In this document: piece by piece, positions 1-8,841 of the stretch | How the letters are laid out: every line of letters begins with the position of its first letter | Numbering within the stretch: the first letter of the stretch is position 1 | Assembly: GCA_026710945.1 (NCBI GenBank) | Contig: JAPOQA010000016.1 | Location: forward strand, 56,051-120,050 | Length of the DNA stretch: 64,000 bases | DNA from: Chloroflexota bacterium | GTDB lineage: Bacteria; Chloroflexota; UBA11872; VXOZ01 | Direction of reading: 5' to 3' | Made by a program: the position numbers and the translations under genes | Notes under the pieces: generated by a model | Databases searched by the model: none | What the model was told of the DNA's origin: nothing | What the model saw: only the letters and a program-made list of their open reading frames with translations

Positions 1-196
1 CAACCGACATTCCGGAAATGTCCACAGAACCGATGAATGTCCCCGGCAACGCGTATCTGCCTAATTGAGAGCGAATCACGCCATAGGCCGACCCGGTTGC
101 CATGCCCACAACGGGTACAGCAGCGACTTTCAGGACCAGCCGCCGGGAAATACTGCGAGAACTAGCTTTCCATGCGTAACGCGATTGCATCGGCAT
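1..196 (-). CDS. VanW/YoaR-like exported protein, N-terminal fragment
   Basis: Only the first 65 codons are inside the window; the gene continues past the left edge. Translation from the ATG at 196 (a second ATG lies at 190) gives a basic N-terminus with a twin-arginine-like SRRLVLK stretch and a hydrophobic segment, as in an exported or membrane-anchored protein. This is followed by LPGTFIGSVDISGMS, which matches the beginning of the putative peptidoglycan-binding domain found in VanW/YoaR-type proteins (a G-G-V-D-x-x-G pattern). That would place it in the cell envelope. The call rests on this short motif and could change once the rest of the gene is seen. Confidence 0.5.
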   Translation of the reverse strand, partial: MPMQSRYAWKASSRSISRRLVLKVAAVPVVGMATGSAYGVIRSQLGRYALPGTFIGSVDISGMSV

Positions 197-1256
197 GCTA
201 GGACTCCAAAGTGGATTTCAGGTTCTCTTTGTCCATGACTACCTATGCACAACTAAGGTGAATGATACCGCTACTGTATGACATTACCCGACTGCATGTA
301 TCGCATCGACTTCACATTTGCTTCAAGTGCGCTGTACCGAGCATTGTGAGGTGTTTCGCTGAAGGACTGTGCTGAGAGTCTTCCACCTATCAGTTTCTGT
401 GCAGAAGTTCCAAGCATTCTGGAGCTGATAGGTACCGAAAAGGGGGTTTGTGGGAAAGTTGGCGAGAGAAGGCCACCGGCGCCTAATTGATCGAAGAGTT
501 GGTCTCTTACCAGGGAATCCGCGAGTGCGATATTCGTAGAGATCAACCGCCACGTGGTGAACTGCAGCGCAGGAAATGCTGCAAGCGGACTTGGGGGTAC
601 GCTGGGATCACCAGCGGTGCGGTCTCTCTGGCTGCTCGTAATTGAAAGCAAGGTATTCCGAACCTGCCACGTCATTTTGACTTTCCTCATCATTGAGGCT
701 ACGTGGATTCCTCACTTTCCAACCTATTATAGCACCTCATCAAAAAGAAGTGTCTTACCCGACATTCCATTTAACTTTAGGCAGGACTTCACGCAATGAA
801 TGAGCCATGCCTTGCACATCATCCGAATGTGCCTGCATGGGTCGAACACGGCAGGGGAATCACTTACGCTCCGAGCTATCCAGTAGTTCATGAATGCAGG
901 TGACAAAAGTGTTAGCCAGATATGACTAGCGTTAAGCTGCCTCTCAGGTAATCGTGTCAAGGTATGCCAAAGAGGCTGTAGCGAAGATTGAAAGGCTGTC
1001 AAGGCAGAAGGGAGATTCTGGGGGTTTCTATCTAAGAGATAGTCGCTGGAGCCAAGTAACCGCTCCTCTCACCAAGGTAGGCGACTGCGGAAGCGCAGGG
1101 GGCAATGCCACTAGAATCGACCTTTGCATCAAATGGGTTTTGGCGTGCAATCCCCGTTCTGATTTGCGCCTGCAACTCTATGCGGTCTCTGCGCTCTGGT
1201 TTCTCTGCGGCAGTGTCGAACGGCAATCTAAACCAGCAGGAATTTGGAGGCGAGCT
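197..1256. other. 1.06 kb region without a convincing gene
   Basis: The stretch between two divergent genes holds only overlapping open frames with no recognisable domain. The longest is a minus-strand frame at 271-693 (140 codons), overlapped by a 76-codon frame in another phase, as expected of chance frames or a decayed gene. A plus-strand frame from 954 joins the downstream solute-binding protein, but its first 101 codons precede the lipoprotein signal and are not protein-like. I see no tRNA, known riboswitch or insertion-sequence end. It may be a gene remnant plus the promoters of the flanking genes. Confidence 0.4.
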
Positions 1257-2492
1257 ATGCTGACGCGTCGTGCCTTGATCGCGGGATCTGCTGCACTCAC
1301 TGCCGGATGTGGTTTTCTTGAATCTCGGTTTTCCGCGCCGAGCGTACCGCAAGAAAGACCGCTGATTTGGGCGGTATCCCGGGTATCCGACGAGGAATTG
1401 CCCTGGTTGGCCGAGCAATTGCTCAATAGGGATGAAGAGAATCCCAACGGCCCCGAGCGCGGGGGTTACGTTCTTGCGCGCAAAGACGTTGGCAAGACCC
1501 TTGATACCGTTGACCTAATCGCCATAGTGAAGGAGATGGAAGCCGACTTGGTCAACGTGGATACATGGGCCGTAGATGAATTGGTCAGCAGGGGCCTCTT
1601 GCTACCCTTGGACGGATTCTCTGGCGCCGACGAGGCAACCTTGAACCAAGAGTACCATCCGAGCGTGCTCGACCAATTTCGCTTTAGGGGTTCGCTCTAT
1701 GCATTGCCTCTGAATGCGATGCCGCTGATGGTGGAATACGATGAAGCACTGTTTGCGTCGGAGGGCGTGCCGCCGGTGGATAGTAGTTGGACCTGGGTGG
1801 ACTTGATAAGGGTTGCAGAGCAATTGACACAAAAGAGAGAAGACGGCGCCGTTAGACGTTGGGGCCTAGTCGCGCACAATTTTGGAATCTGGTGGGCGCT
1901 ATGGCAAAACAACGCGGAGGTGGTCGATCCGGCCACCGGCGAGTGCCGCCTTGGGGATGCAGCCGCTCTCGAGGCACTGGAATTCATGCGCGGTCTCTTC
2001 CACACGCAGCGCGTCTCTCCTGCAGCCGTAGGCAGGGAAATGTGGGACAACATCTACATCAATAGGGTTGCGCCAGCCATGATGCATACACTGTTTCCTA
2101 GGCCGCCCACAGGAATTCGCTTGGGGGAACTCCCCCGCGGCAAAGCCCAGGTGGTGCCGGTTCAAGCTGATATGGGGATGGCTATTGTAGCAGAGACTCC
2201 TCCACCCGAGTTAGCATATATCGCTTTGCGGGGGCTCGTGGATGTGATGCAGGAGCTTGTCGCCATACCGGCAAAACGAGATGCGGTTGCCCGCCTTGGA
2301 GATTTCAAAGTTGGTCTTGAAGAGAAGGACATTACTATCATCCAACAATCCATGGAACATGGACGCGGCGTGCCACGGTACAGCCAGACTGCGCATAGCG
2401 CGCTGGATAGGACGCTAGAGTCACTGGTGCGAGGAGACGACGTGACCACCGCCGTCAATGACACATGTAGGTTCATTCGCCAGAATCAGTAG
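1257..2492 (+). CDS. ABC transporter extracellular solute-binding lipoprotein
   Basis: The protein has 411 residues. The chosen ATG follows a GGAGG-like ribosome site and opens a lipoprotein signal with paired arginines at residues 4-5 and the lipobox LTAGC (Cys18). The body has the pattern of family 1 (carbohydrate-type) periplasmic binding proteins: an EADLVNVDTWAVDELVSRG stretch, LPLNAMPLMVEYDEALF in the hinge region, and a W-T-W-x-D-L segment. The longer open frame upstream is rejected because the signal peptide would be internal. No permease or ATPase gene is adjacent, so the substrate is unknown; sugars or sugar-like compounds are typical of the family. Confidence 0.8.
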   Translation: MLTRRALIAGSAALTAGCGFLESRFSAPSVPQERPLIWAVSRVSDEELPWLAEQLLNRDEENPNGPERGGYVLARKDVGKTLDTVDLIAIVKEMEADLVNVDTWAVDELVSRGLLLPLDGFSGADEATLNQEYHPSVLDQFRFRGSLYALPLNAMPLMVEYDEALFASEGVPPVDSSWTWVDLIRVAEQLTQKREDGAVRRWGLVAHNFGIWWALWQNNAEVVDPATGECRLGDAAALEALEFMRGLFHTQRVSPAAVGREMWDNIYINRVAPAMMHTLFPRPPTGIRLGELPRGKAQVVPVQADMGMAIVAETPPPELAYIALRGLVDVMQELVAIPAKRDAVARLGDFKVGLEEKDITIIQQSMEHGRGVPRYSQTAHSALDRTLESLVRGDDVTTAVNDTCRFIRQNQ

Positions 2493-2633
2493 TGTACTGC
2501 ATGCCTCCGCCTTTTCGAGGCGGCGCGAGTTGAGCCGCAAAGTGCGACCCAGACCGCGTAATTCCTATGCTCGCGATACAAGCCTGTGAGAGGCGCTGGC
2601 GGCTCCTATCCCGCAATTCTGAGCCTCACGATG

Positions 2634-3029
2634 TCAGTCAAACACCGCGATCGCGTCTATCTCCACTAGCCAGTCCTCACCTGAAAGCGAGCCGATCTGC
2701 ACCATGGTGGCGGTGGGATATGGGGGCTCGAAGATCTCATTGCGGATGCCGGTGACGACGGCGCGGAAGCGGATGTCGGTTACGTACATGTTGAGGTGCG
2801 CCACGTTGGCGAGTGATCCGCCCGCCGCTTCGCACAGCGCCTTGATGTTGGCATAGACCTTGCGCGCCTGCGCCTCGATGTCACCCTTGCCTATGAGTTC
2901 TCCGTTTTCGTCGAGCGGAAACTGTCCGGCGATGAAGAGGACGCGCCTTATTCCATCGATCATGAGGCCCTGGGAAAAGTTGCTGAAGGGCGGGCACACG
3001 CCCGCGCCGAGAACTGTTTCTTTTTTCAA
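2634..3029 (-). CDS. Rid family (RidA/YjgF/UK114-like) protein
   Basis: The 131-residue protein has the usual Rid length and fold landmarks: PFSNFSQG near the start, VLFIAGQFPLDENGELIG, a central QARKVYANIKALCEAAGGS helix, and a C-terminal VEIDAIAVFD strand. RidA proteins hydrolyse reactive enamines and imines produced by PLP enzymes. The segment that in RidA reads P-A-R here reads P-T-A-T, so the arginine that defines the imine-deaminating RidA subgroup is absent and the protein may belong to another Rid branch. It is the last gene of the minus-strand catabolic cluster, which also encodes an isochorismatase-like hydrolase and a PLP enzyme. Confidence 0.85.
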   Translation of the reverse strand: MKKETVLGAGVCPPFSNFSQGLMIDGIRRVLFIAGQFPLDENGELIGKGDIEAQARKVYANIKALCEAAGGSLANVAHLNMYVTDIRFRAVVTGIRNEIFEPPYPTATMVQIGSLSGEDWLVEIDAIAVFD

Positions 3030-3084
3030 TGAACTGCTCCTTGGATTGCTTGTGGTCTGACTCTAGATTTCTCGCTACGCTCGA

Positions 3085-3180
3085 AATGACATTAAGTGAG
3101 GAAGCGCGAATGACATCAAGTGAGGAAGCGCAAATTACATTAGGTGAGAAAGCGCAAGTGACATAAGGTGAGGAAGCCCA
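3085..3180. repeat. four tandem copies of a 24-bp repeat
   Basis: Four head-to-tail units begin at 3085, 3109, 3133 and 3157, in exact 24-bp register. The core is AATGACATTAAGTGAGGAAG followed by CGCG or CGCA; units differ by a few substitutions. It lies between the Rid-family gene and the upstream binding-protein gene. The repeat length is a multiple of three, so it gives a repeating peptide in a minus-strand frame, but that frame has no other sign of coding. Confidence 0.85.
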
Positions 3181-3290
3181 ATTGAATTGGGGATAACTGC
3201 AAGTGCGCGTTTGTCGCTGCAATGAGCATTCGCCCCCTCGTTTTGGAGGGGGCGAATGTCTGACCAAGACTACACCAAAAGAAGGTATGC

Positions 3291-4727
3291 TCAACTCTTA
3301 TTGGCGTAATACTCGTCGATCATGGCTTGCATGATCTTGCCGGCGCTCTGCATGGCGTCTGCGACAGTCATCTCCTGATTCCACACCATGCGCATGTGGT
3401 CCAAGTAGACACCACGGATCTCCCCATAGTTGGGGTAGAGCTGTGTCATGAAGCCGTTTCCCTCGCCAATCGGCTCCGTTATCGGGGTCAATTCGCGCGG
3501 CGGACGCGCCTTCTGTTCCGCCAGGCGCGGGTCGTCCCACGCCGCTCTGACCACGGGCATGCCGTAGTTCAGCAGCGTGGTGACGCCTACCTGCACCTCA
3601 AGATCGGTGCTGAGGAACTTCATCAGTTCCCAGGTGGCGTCCGGATGCTTGGTGCCGGACCACATGTACTGCACCGGCGTGTAGCTGCCCACGGCGTCCG
3701 AGTTTTCGCTCTGCACGGTGTGGGCCGGGAAGCGCCGCGCCTTGACCGGCAGTTCCTCAACGCCCGGCACGTTCCAGGCAGACTCGGCATTGAACCAGGT
3801 ATGGTACACCGCCGCCCGCTGCTGTGTGAACGGCGAATCACGCCGCTGCCCTTCCGGAATAGTTTCATTAAGGGCACCAATGTCATCCGAGGTCGGCTTC
3901 ACGCGGTACTTGAACTCGAGGTCATAGAGAAACTGAATGACATCGATGAATTCAGGTTCGTGCAGCCGGAAGCGGGCATAGTCGTCGGTCACGAAGTTTG
4001 TGCCGTTCTGGATCAGCATCGTTGGCACTTCGGTCGTGGAGTCGTTGCGGCTCCAGAAACCCCAGATCGGATCCTGATCGGCACTGGAGCGCTGCGTGAT
4101 TTCCTGCGCCGTCTCCAGCAGCTCGCCGCCATCGCTTGGATTCCAGGTTTTCGGCGGTTCATTGATGCCGAACTTATCGAGAATGGCCGTGTTGTAAATC
4201 TGAATGGTTGCCAGCACGCCGTAGGGGAACGTCCACAGCTTGCCCTCTGGGTCTTGTAGCCAGTCAATACCTACTACGTCTGCGAGCACTGCCGCATCGC
4301 GCTGGACAAAGGGTGTGAGGTCAGTCACGTAACCTGCGTCCCGATACTGAGGGTAGCGGGTAGGTTCGGGACCCAAGATGTCCGGTGACGATCCGGCAGC
4401 AAGTTCGACAACCTGTTTTTCCATGAGGTTACGATAGCCCAAGGACTGCCAATTGACCGTGATGTTGGGGTGCAGTTCCTTGAACGGGCCGAGCACGAGG
4501 TCCTCGAAAGCCCCGGCGTTCTCGGCGATATTCACGACCCAGTTAACGTTGACGGTCGCCTCTTCCATCTGGGGCATGTCGTCGGACTGCGGAGCATCGT
4601 CGCTTGCTTCGGGCATCGCCGCCGGCGCCTGCACCTGACCGCAAGCCGCCAGTACTGCAAGGGAGCCCATGCCCCCTGTCGTTGCCAAGAGCCCTCGACG
4701 CGTCATTAGAGTTCGTTGTTCAGTCAT
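3291..4727 (-). CDS. ABC transporter solute-binding lipoprotein (tandem copy 1)
   Basis: The protein has 478 residues. The start at 4727 is preceded by GGAGG and opens MTRRGLLATTGGMGSLAV, a Tat-type lipoprotein signal with lipobox LAAC (Cys29) and an Ala/Pro/Glu-rich linker. The mature part is a family 1 solute-binding protein: NVNWVVNIAENAGAFED, then SPDILGPEPTRYPQY, IQIYNTAILDKFGI and a C-terminal AMQSAGKIMQAMIDEYYA helix. It is closely similar along its whole length to the product of 4933-6363, so the pair arose by tandem duplication. A consensus-like promoter lies in the gap between them. No permease genes are adjacent. Confidence 0.9.
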   Translation of the reverse strand: MTEQRTLMTRRGLLATTGGMGSLAVLAACGQVQAPAAMPEASDDAPQSDDMPQMEEATVNVNWVVNIAENAGAFEDLVLGPFKELHPNITVNWQSLGYRNLMEKQVVELAAGSSPDILGPEPTRYPQYRDAGYVTDLTPFVQRDAAVLADVVGIDWLQDPEGKLWTFPYGVLATIQIYNTAILDKFGINEPPKTWNPSDGGELLETAQEITQRSSADQDPIWGFWSRNDSTTEVPTMLIQNGTNFVTDDYARFRLHEPEFIDVIQFLYDLEFKYRVKPTSDDIGALNETIPEGQRRDSPFTQQRAAVYHTWFNAESAWNVPGVEELPVKARRFPAHTVQSENSDAVGSYTPVQYMWSGTKHPDATWELMKFLSTDLEVQVGVTTLLNYGMPVVRAAWDDPRLAEQKARPPRELTPITEPIGEGNGFMTQLYPNYGEIRGVYLDHMRMVWNQEMTVADAMQSAGKIMQAMIDEYYANKS

Positions 4728-4881
4728 TTTCTGCTGCCTCCGTCCTCTAATCAACACAATATTCGTGTGCCCATAGCGCAACCCTCGACAACTATGGGCG
4801 TAAATTACCTCACGGCTCCTCTTACCTCCTCTCAAACCCGGCGTCCGCCGGCCAAGGCTGACGATTGACATCCCCGATTGC

Positions 4882-4910
4882 ATTGTAATACAAGCGAAGG
4901 CTGATGCCAA
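4882..4910 (-). promoter_or_regulatory. predicted sigma-70-type promoter for the 3291-4727 gene
   Basis: Read on the minus strand, TTGGCA (4910-4905) is separated by exactly 17 bp from TACAAT (4887-4882). It lies about 155 bp upstream of the start of the binding-protein gene. It suggests the second tandem copy can be transcribed apart from the first. Confidence 0.5.
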
Positions 4911-4932
4911 TCGTCCTCTTGACAATTCTCTC

Positions 4933-6363
4933 CTACTTATTGGCCCAATACTCGTCAATCACCGCCTGCGTATGTTTGCTGGCGTTCTGCATGGCTTCCT
5001 CAACGGTGAGCTCCTGCTTCCACACCAGGCTTTTCTGTTCATTGAAGAAGCCCAGGTGTTCCCGCCAACCGGGGAAGATTTGGGTGATAAAGCCGCGGCC
5101 TTCACGGAGCGGCGTGGCAATGGAGTCTATCTCGCGGGGCGGACGGGTCTTAGTCGCCACCAGACGGGGATCGTCCCACGCATTTGCATTCGCCGACAGA
5201 CCGTAGTTGAGCAGCGTCGTCACCGCCACACCGAACTCGATGTCCGACATGGCGAACTTCATGAACTCCCACACTGCATCCGGGTGCTTAGCGCCGGACC
5301 ACATGTACTGGACCGCCGTCCAACCGGCAACCTTATCGGAAGTTGGCCCTCCCTTGCTGTTCTCCAGCATGGGCACCGCCTTCATGGGCAAGTTATCCAC
5401 GTCCGGGTGGGTCCACCCGCTCTCGGCGTTGAACCAGGTATTGTTCATCGCCGCGCGCCCGTGCACGAACAGCGCGTCGCGGTGCCGGCCCTCGCCCAAG
5501 GTCTCTTGGAACGCAGCCTTCGCTTCAGCGGTCGGGGCCACACGGTACTTGAACTCCAGGTCATACATGAACTGTATGGCCTCGATGAACTCGGGCTCGT
5601 GCATGGTGGCCCGCGTCAGGTCGTCGGAGAGGAAGTTGGCGCCGTTCTGAACGATGTAGGTACTCATTTCGGTTGTGTAGTCAGCGCCAGTGTAAATCCC
5701 CCAAATCGGGTCTGGTTCGCTGCTGGACCTACTCGTTATCTCCCGAGCGACGTCCAGATACTCGCCGCCGCCGGAGGGATTCCACTGCCTTGGCGGCCCG
5801 CTGATTCCATACTTGTCGAAGATGGACGTATTGTAGATGTGAATGGTGCCGAGCGCCGTATAGGGCATGGACCAGAAGCGCCCCTGCGGGTCAACGATCC
5901 AATCAAGCGCCACGGTGTCTCCGAGTTGACTCTGGTCGCGCTTGTAGAGGTCGGTGACTTCCCGCACAAACCCTTTGTCCGTCCACTCAATCCACCGGGT
6001 GGGGTCGGGGGTGAGAATGTCAATCGCCTCATTGGCGGCCAGTTCGGCCAGCATTTTCTCGTAATGCGCTCCGTATGGTGAGGCCTCGTAATTGAGGTCA
6101 ATGTCGGGGTGCATTTCCCTGAACCGGTTAATCACCCCGTCCTCAAAGGCTTGCGCGTTCTCCGCGACGTTTACGATCCAGCGCACGTTGACAGTTGCGG
6201 GCTCCATCGTGGGGGCTTCTTCAGCTTGCGGCGCCTCATCGGCTTCCGGCGCTGCGGCCGGAGCCTGGGCTTGGCCGCACGCTGCTATAAGCGCCGCGGC
6301 GCTCAGGCCTGCCGATACGCCGAGGAATCGTCGCCGACTCAGACCGATGTTTGAAGTACTCAT
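4933..6363 (-). CDS. ABC transporter solute-binding lipoprotein (tandem copy 2)
   Basis: The protein has 476 residues. The ATG at 6363 sits just after GGAGGTCCGGT, a strong ribosome site. The N-terminus carries the textbook Tat motif SRRRFLG followed by a hydrophobic stretch and lipobox IAAC (Cys29). The body is a family 1 solute-binding protein sharing with its neighbour the segments NVAENAQAFED, IHIYNTSIFDKYGI, QNGANFLSDD and YDLEFKYRV. It is expected to be exported folded by the Tat system, lipidated and held at the outer face of the membrane. It follows the isochorismatase-like gene by 88 bp and may be cotranscribed with it. Confidence 0.9.
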   Translation of the reverse strand: MSTSNIGLSRRRFLGVSAGLSAAALIAACGQAQAPAAAPEADEAPQAEEAPTMEPATVNVRWIVNVAENAQAFEDGVINRFREMHPDIDLNYEASPYGAHYEKMLAELAANEAIDILTPDPTRWIEWTDKGFVREVTDLYKRDQSQLGDTVALDWIVDPQGRFWSMPYTALGTIHIYNTSIFDKYGISGPPRQWNPSGGGEYLDVAREITSRSSSEPDPIWGIYTGADYTTEMSTYIVQNGANFLSDDLTRATMHEPEFIEAIQFMYDLEFKYRVAPTAEAKAAFQETLGEGRHRDALFVHGRAAMNNTWFNAESGWTHPDVDNLPMKAVPMLENSKGGPTSDKVAGWTAVQYMWSGAKHPDAVWEFMKFAMSDIEFGVAVTTLLNYGLSANANAWDDPRLVATKTRPPREIDSIATPLREGRGFITQIFPGWREHLGFFNEQKSLVWKQELTVEEAMQNASKHTQAVIDEYWANK

Positions 6364-6451
6364 ACCGGACCTCCAAATGAACGTGGAATTGACATCTACT
6401 CTTTCGCTTGGCACTCGCAAAGTCGCTCTAAGCTACTACCTCCTTCTGCAC

Positions 6452-7285
6452 TTAATCTGATTGATCTTGGGAGAGTGCCTCTCTTAAGTCTTTGCCCTTG
6501 GCGGTGAGCGTACCGCCTATCTCCAGCCAGTGGATGAATGCCTTGGTAATTAGGTTTTCATCGGTAGACCATGCCGTCTCCGAGGCTGCGGTGCAGTCCC
6601 GCAGCACAATGGCGCGGTAGCGGTTGCGGGTCTGCAGGATGCCGCCGGGTTTCATGAGCAGGCAGAAGTTCAAGAGGAAGCCCACGTAGACGAGATTGAG
6701 AATCTTCCGCTCCGCTAAGAAACGCTCGATCTGTTGGGGTTGGGAAAAGAGATGGTCGCGCGGGTCCGGTTTGACAGAGTCGGCAAAGTCGTAGTTGGCC
6801 TGGATTTTGCTCCAGGGTTCTCTATAGCCTGGGCCAAAGACTGTGCTGTGGTATTCAGCCAGCAGTTCTTTGCGGAATTCGGGCGGCGGCCAATCGGGCG
6901 TGCTGCTATTGGTTTTGGGCGTAGGCTCAGGCGGCTCCGCCCAGGGATAGCGCGCGAGAACCTGGGGCGGTTCATTGTGGATGACCGGGACGCTGGCTTC
7001 ACGCGCCGCCTCCAGCGCGGGCACAATCTCCTCTGCCATGATCTTGCCAGCCCGCTTGGCCACGCCGTGCCCGCCCATGTAGTTGTACTCCCAGTACTTG
7101 TCCACGCCGGGTATGATGGGTTCGCCGTCGCCGCCGAGGTTCCACATGTCTATGGCAATGACGGCCGTGTTGGCGGTATCGAGCTCTACCGACTTGTGCA
7201 CGTGGCCGTAATTGCGGTCGTCATACGCCTGCCCGGGCAGCGGGTAGACCCGATAGGAGCGCACCGGCAATTGAAATGTGGCCAT
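6452..7285 (-). CDS. isochorismatase-family cysteine hydrolase
   Basis: The 277-residue protein has the isochorismatase-like fold. A first strand, TAVIAIDMWN, carries the candidate catalytic Asp46; an AAREASVPVIHNEPP segment follows; and VYVGFLLNFCLLMKPGGI carries the candidate nucleophilic Cys, then RYRAIVLRDCTAA. Such enzymes hydrolyse amides, carbamates or vinyl ethers; the substrate here is unknown. The start at 7285 is chosen because GGTGAG lies at the right distance, whereas the ATG at 7303 has no ribosome site. It sits among amidohydrolases, a PLP enzyme and a Rid protein, which suggests breakdown of a nitrogenous compound. Confidence 0.8.
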   Translation of the reverse strand: MATFQLPVRSYRVYPLPGQAYDDRNYGHVHKSVELDTANTAVIAIDMWNLGGDGEPIIPGVDKYWEYNYMGGHGVAKRAGKIMAEEIVPALEAAREASVPVIHNEPPQVLARYPWAEPPEPTPKTNSSTPDWPPPEFRKELLAEYHSTVFGPGYREPWSKIQANYDFADSVKPDPRDHLFSQPQQIERFLAERKILNLVYVGFLLNFCLLMKPGGILQTRNRYRAIVLRDCTAASETAWSTDENLITKAFIHWLEIGGTLTAKGKDLREALSQDQSD

Positions 7286-7370
7286 AGTTGACTCACCGAA
7301 CATAGGCTTGTTTTGGGACGATTCTTCGCAATTAGCTCTTGTGCGAACGCTTCGGTACGTGCCCGTGCAC

Positions 7371-7496
7371 CCTTCGACAGGCTCAGGGCGAACGGATTAG
7401 CAATGCACTTGTTCCCATTTCAAGAATCCCGGTCGAGCTGAGCCTGATCTCTGCCAATTCTGAGCTTGATGTCCGTTCGTGCTGAGCCTGTCGAAG
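7371..7496. repeat. imperfect inverted repeat pair (dispersed intergenic element)
   Basis: CCTTCGACAGGCTCAGGGCG at 7371-7390, continuing to 7395, is matched in inverse by CCGTTCGTGCTGAGCCTGTC, continuing to 7496. The two arms agree at about 22 of 24 positions with some 77 bp between them. This sequence type is familiar as a dispersed intergenic repeat in many bacterial genomes. It could be a small mobile element remnant or a transcription-stopping structure. Confidence 0.75.
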
Positions 7497-7533
7497 CACC
7501 TCTTGGCTTGCTGAGCGGGATACGAGCCTTTCA

Positions 7534-8829
7534 TTAATAGGGCCGGTTGAACGATATCGTGGCGGCGGCAACTTCATCGGCAACCCGTCCGGCATCTCGC
7601 GCGCGGCGCAGATCCAGCAGGGCATCTTCCACCGCCTCCAAGGTCTCCGCCACGTCCTCGTCGCTGTGGGCGTAAAGCACGTTGTTCCAACTGCCCTTGA
7701 GCATTACGCCACGCTTGGCGAGGCCGGTGTAGAAGAATGTTCCAGCCTCAGCGGGCAGGGGCTCATCGCCGCCAATGAAGCGGATCCCAAAAAGCGCCGG
7801 CGGGCCGAAGGACTCCATGGGGATGCCCACGCGGTGCGAGACCTCTTCCACGCCGTCCATTACCGCCTGCGAAATTCGGTTGATGTGCCCCGCCACGTCC
7901 TCGTCGCGGCAGATTTGGAGCGTGGCGATGCTCGCGACAAGGGAAAGCGTCTCCCCGCCAAACGTCAGACTGATCAAACAGTCGGCGGTCTTTTCCATGA
8001 TGTCGCGGCTGCCGGTCACCGCGCCCAGTGACATGCCGTTGGCCATGCCCTTGGCGTAGGTGGCAATGTCCGGCTCCACGCCGTAGTACTCCTGCGCGCC
8101 GCCCAGGGCGAACCGAAATCCCGTCATGCACTCGTCGTAGATGACAAGGGCCTCATGTCGGTGCGCTAAGTCCTTTAGGTCTTCTAGGAAACCCGGCTCC
8201 GGCTCCTTGGCCGGTTCCGCGCAATCGAAGGAGACGGCGGCGACTTTGCCGTCGTTGAGCTTGAAGAGTTCCTCCAGGTGGTTGAGGTCGTTGAAGCGGA
8301 ACTGCTGGTTTAGCGTGTGAAAGGCCGCCGGCATGCCGCCGTCGTTACGCCAGTAGTTCCATTCGTCCGCCCAGCCGCGATAGCCGTTGTTCAAAATGAT
8401 CTCGCGTTTGGTGTACGCGCGCGCAATGCGCGTCGCGCAGAGATTCACGTCCACCCCGCCTTTGAGGAAGCGCACCATCTCGGAGCAGGGCACGACCTCG
8501 TTCACGAGCTTGGCGCACTCGATCTCCGGCTCCGAGGGCGTGCTAAAGAGCATGCCCTTCTCAAGTTGCTCCGCTACGGCCCGGTCGACATCCGGATGAC
8601 AGTACCCCAGCAAGACGCCGCCGGACGCGCCATAGTAGTCAATGTAGCTGTTCCCGTTCACGTCCCAAAGACGGGAACCCCTGCCGTGGGACATGAAGAT
8701 GGGCATTGCGCCGTAGGAAGCGGGATTGGGGCGCTTGCCCTTCGTCTGCGAGCCGCCCGGCATGAGGCGCACGGCCTCTTCGTACAGTTCAACCGAACGA
8801 GTAACGTCAAGCTTGGTTGCGCTGGCCAT
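7534..8829 (-). CDS. class III PLP aminotransferase, glutamate-1-semialdehyde aminomutase-like
   Basis: The protein has 431 residues, the usual length for the family. Landmarks are LMPGGSQTKGKRPNP near the start, DVNGNSYIDYYGASGGVLLG, the PLP-contacting VIYDECMTGFR, and TYAKGMANGMSLGAVTG, whose Lys is the predicted Schiff-base residue. The architecture matches the hemL-like branch of class III aminotransferases. No other haem-biosynthesis gene is nearby, so the true reaction is probably transamination of an amino compound in the local pathway. It ends the upstream amidohydrolase by only 12 bp, which supports an operon. Confidence 0.85.
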   Translation of the reverse strand: MASATKLDVTRSVELYEEAVRLMPGGSQTKGKRPNPASYGAMPIFMSHGRGSRLWDVNGNSYIDYYGASGGVLLGYCHPDVDRAVAEQLEKGMLFSTPSEPEIECAKLVNEVVPCSEMVRFLKGGVDVNLCATRIARAYTKREIILNNGYRGWADEWNYWRNDGGMPAAFHTLNQQFRFNDLNHLEELFKLNDGKVAAVSFDCAEPAKEPEPGFLEDLKDLAHRHEALVIYDECMTGFRFALGGAQEYYGVEPDIATYAKGMANGMSLGAVTGSRDIMEKTADCLISLTFGGETLSLVASIATLQICRDEDVAGHINRISQAVMDGVEEVSHRVGIPMESFGPPALFGIRFIGGDEPLPAEAGTFFYTGLAKRGVMLKGSWNNVLYAHSDEDVAETLEAVEDALLDLRRARDAGRVADEVAAATISFNRPY

Positions 8830-8841
8830 AGAGCACTCCCT

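Noticed and set aside
271..693. 140-codon minus-strand frame as a gene
   Set aside because: It has no recognisable domain, no ribosome site that stands out, and overlapping frames in other phases; it may be a remnant.
954..1256. Upstream extension of the 1257-2492 binding-protein frame
   Set aside because: It precedes a clear ribosome site and lipoprotein signal, which must be N-terminal; the added residues are unlike protein.
3327..4259. Long plus-strand frame antisense to the 3291-4727 binding protein
   Set aside because: It is a shadow of a well-supported gene in high-GC DNA, with His/Arg-rich translation and no domain.
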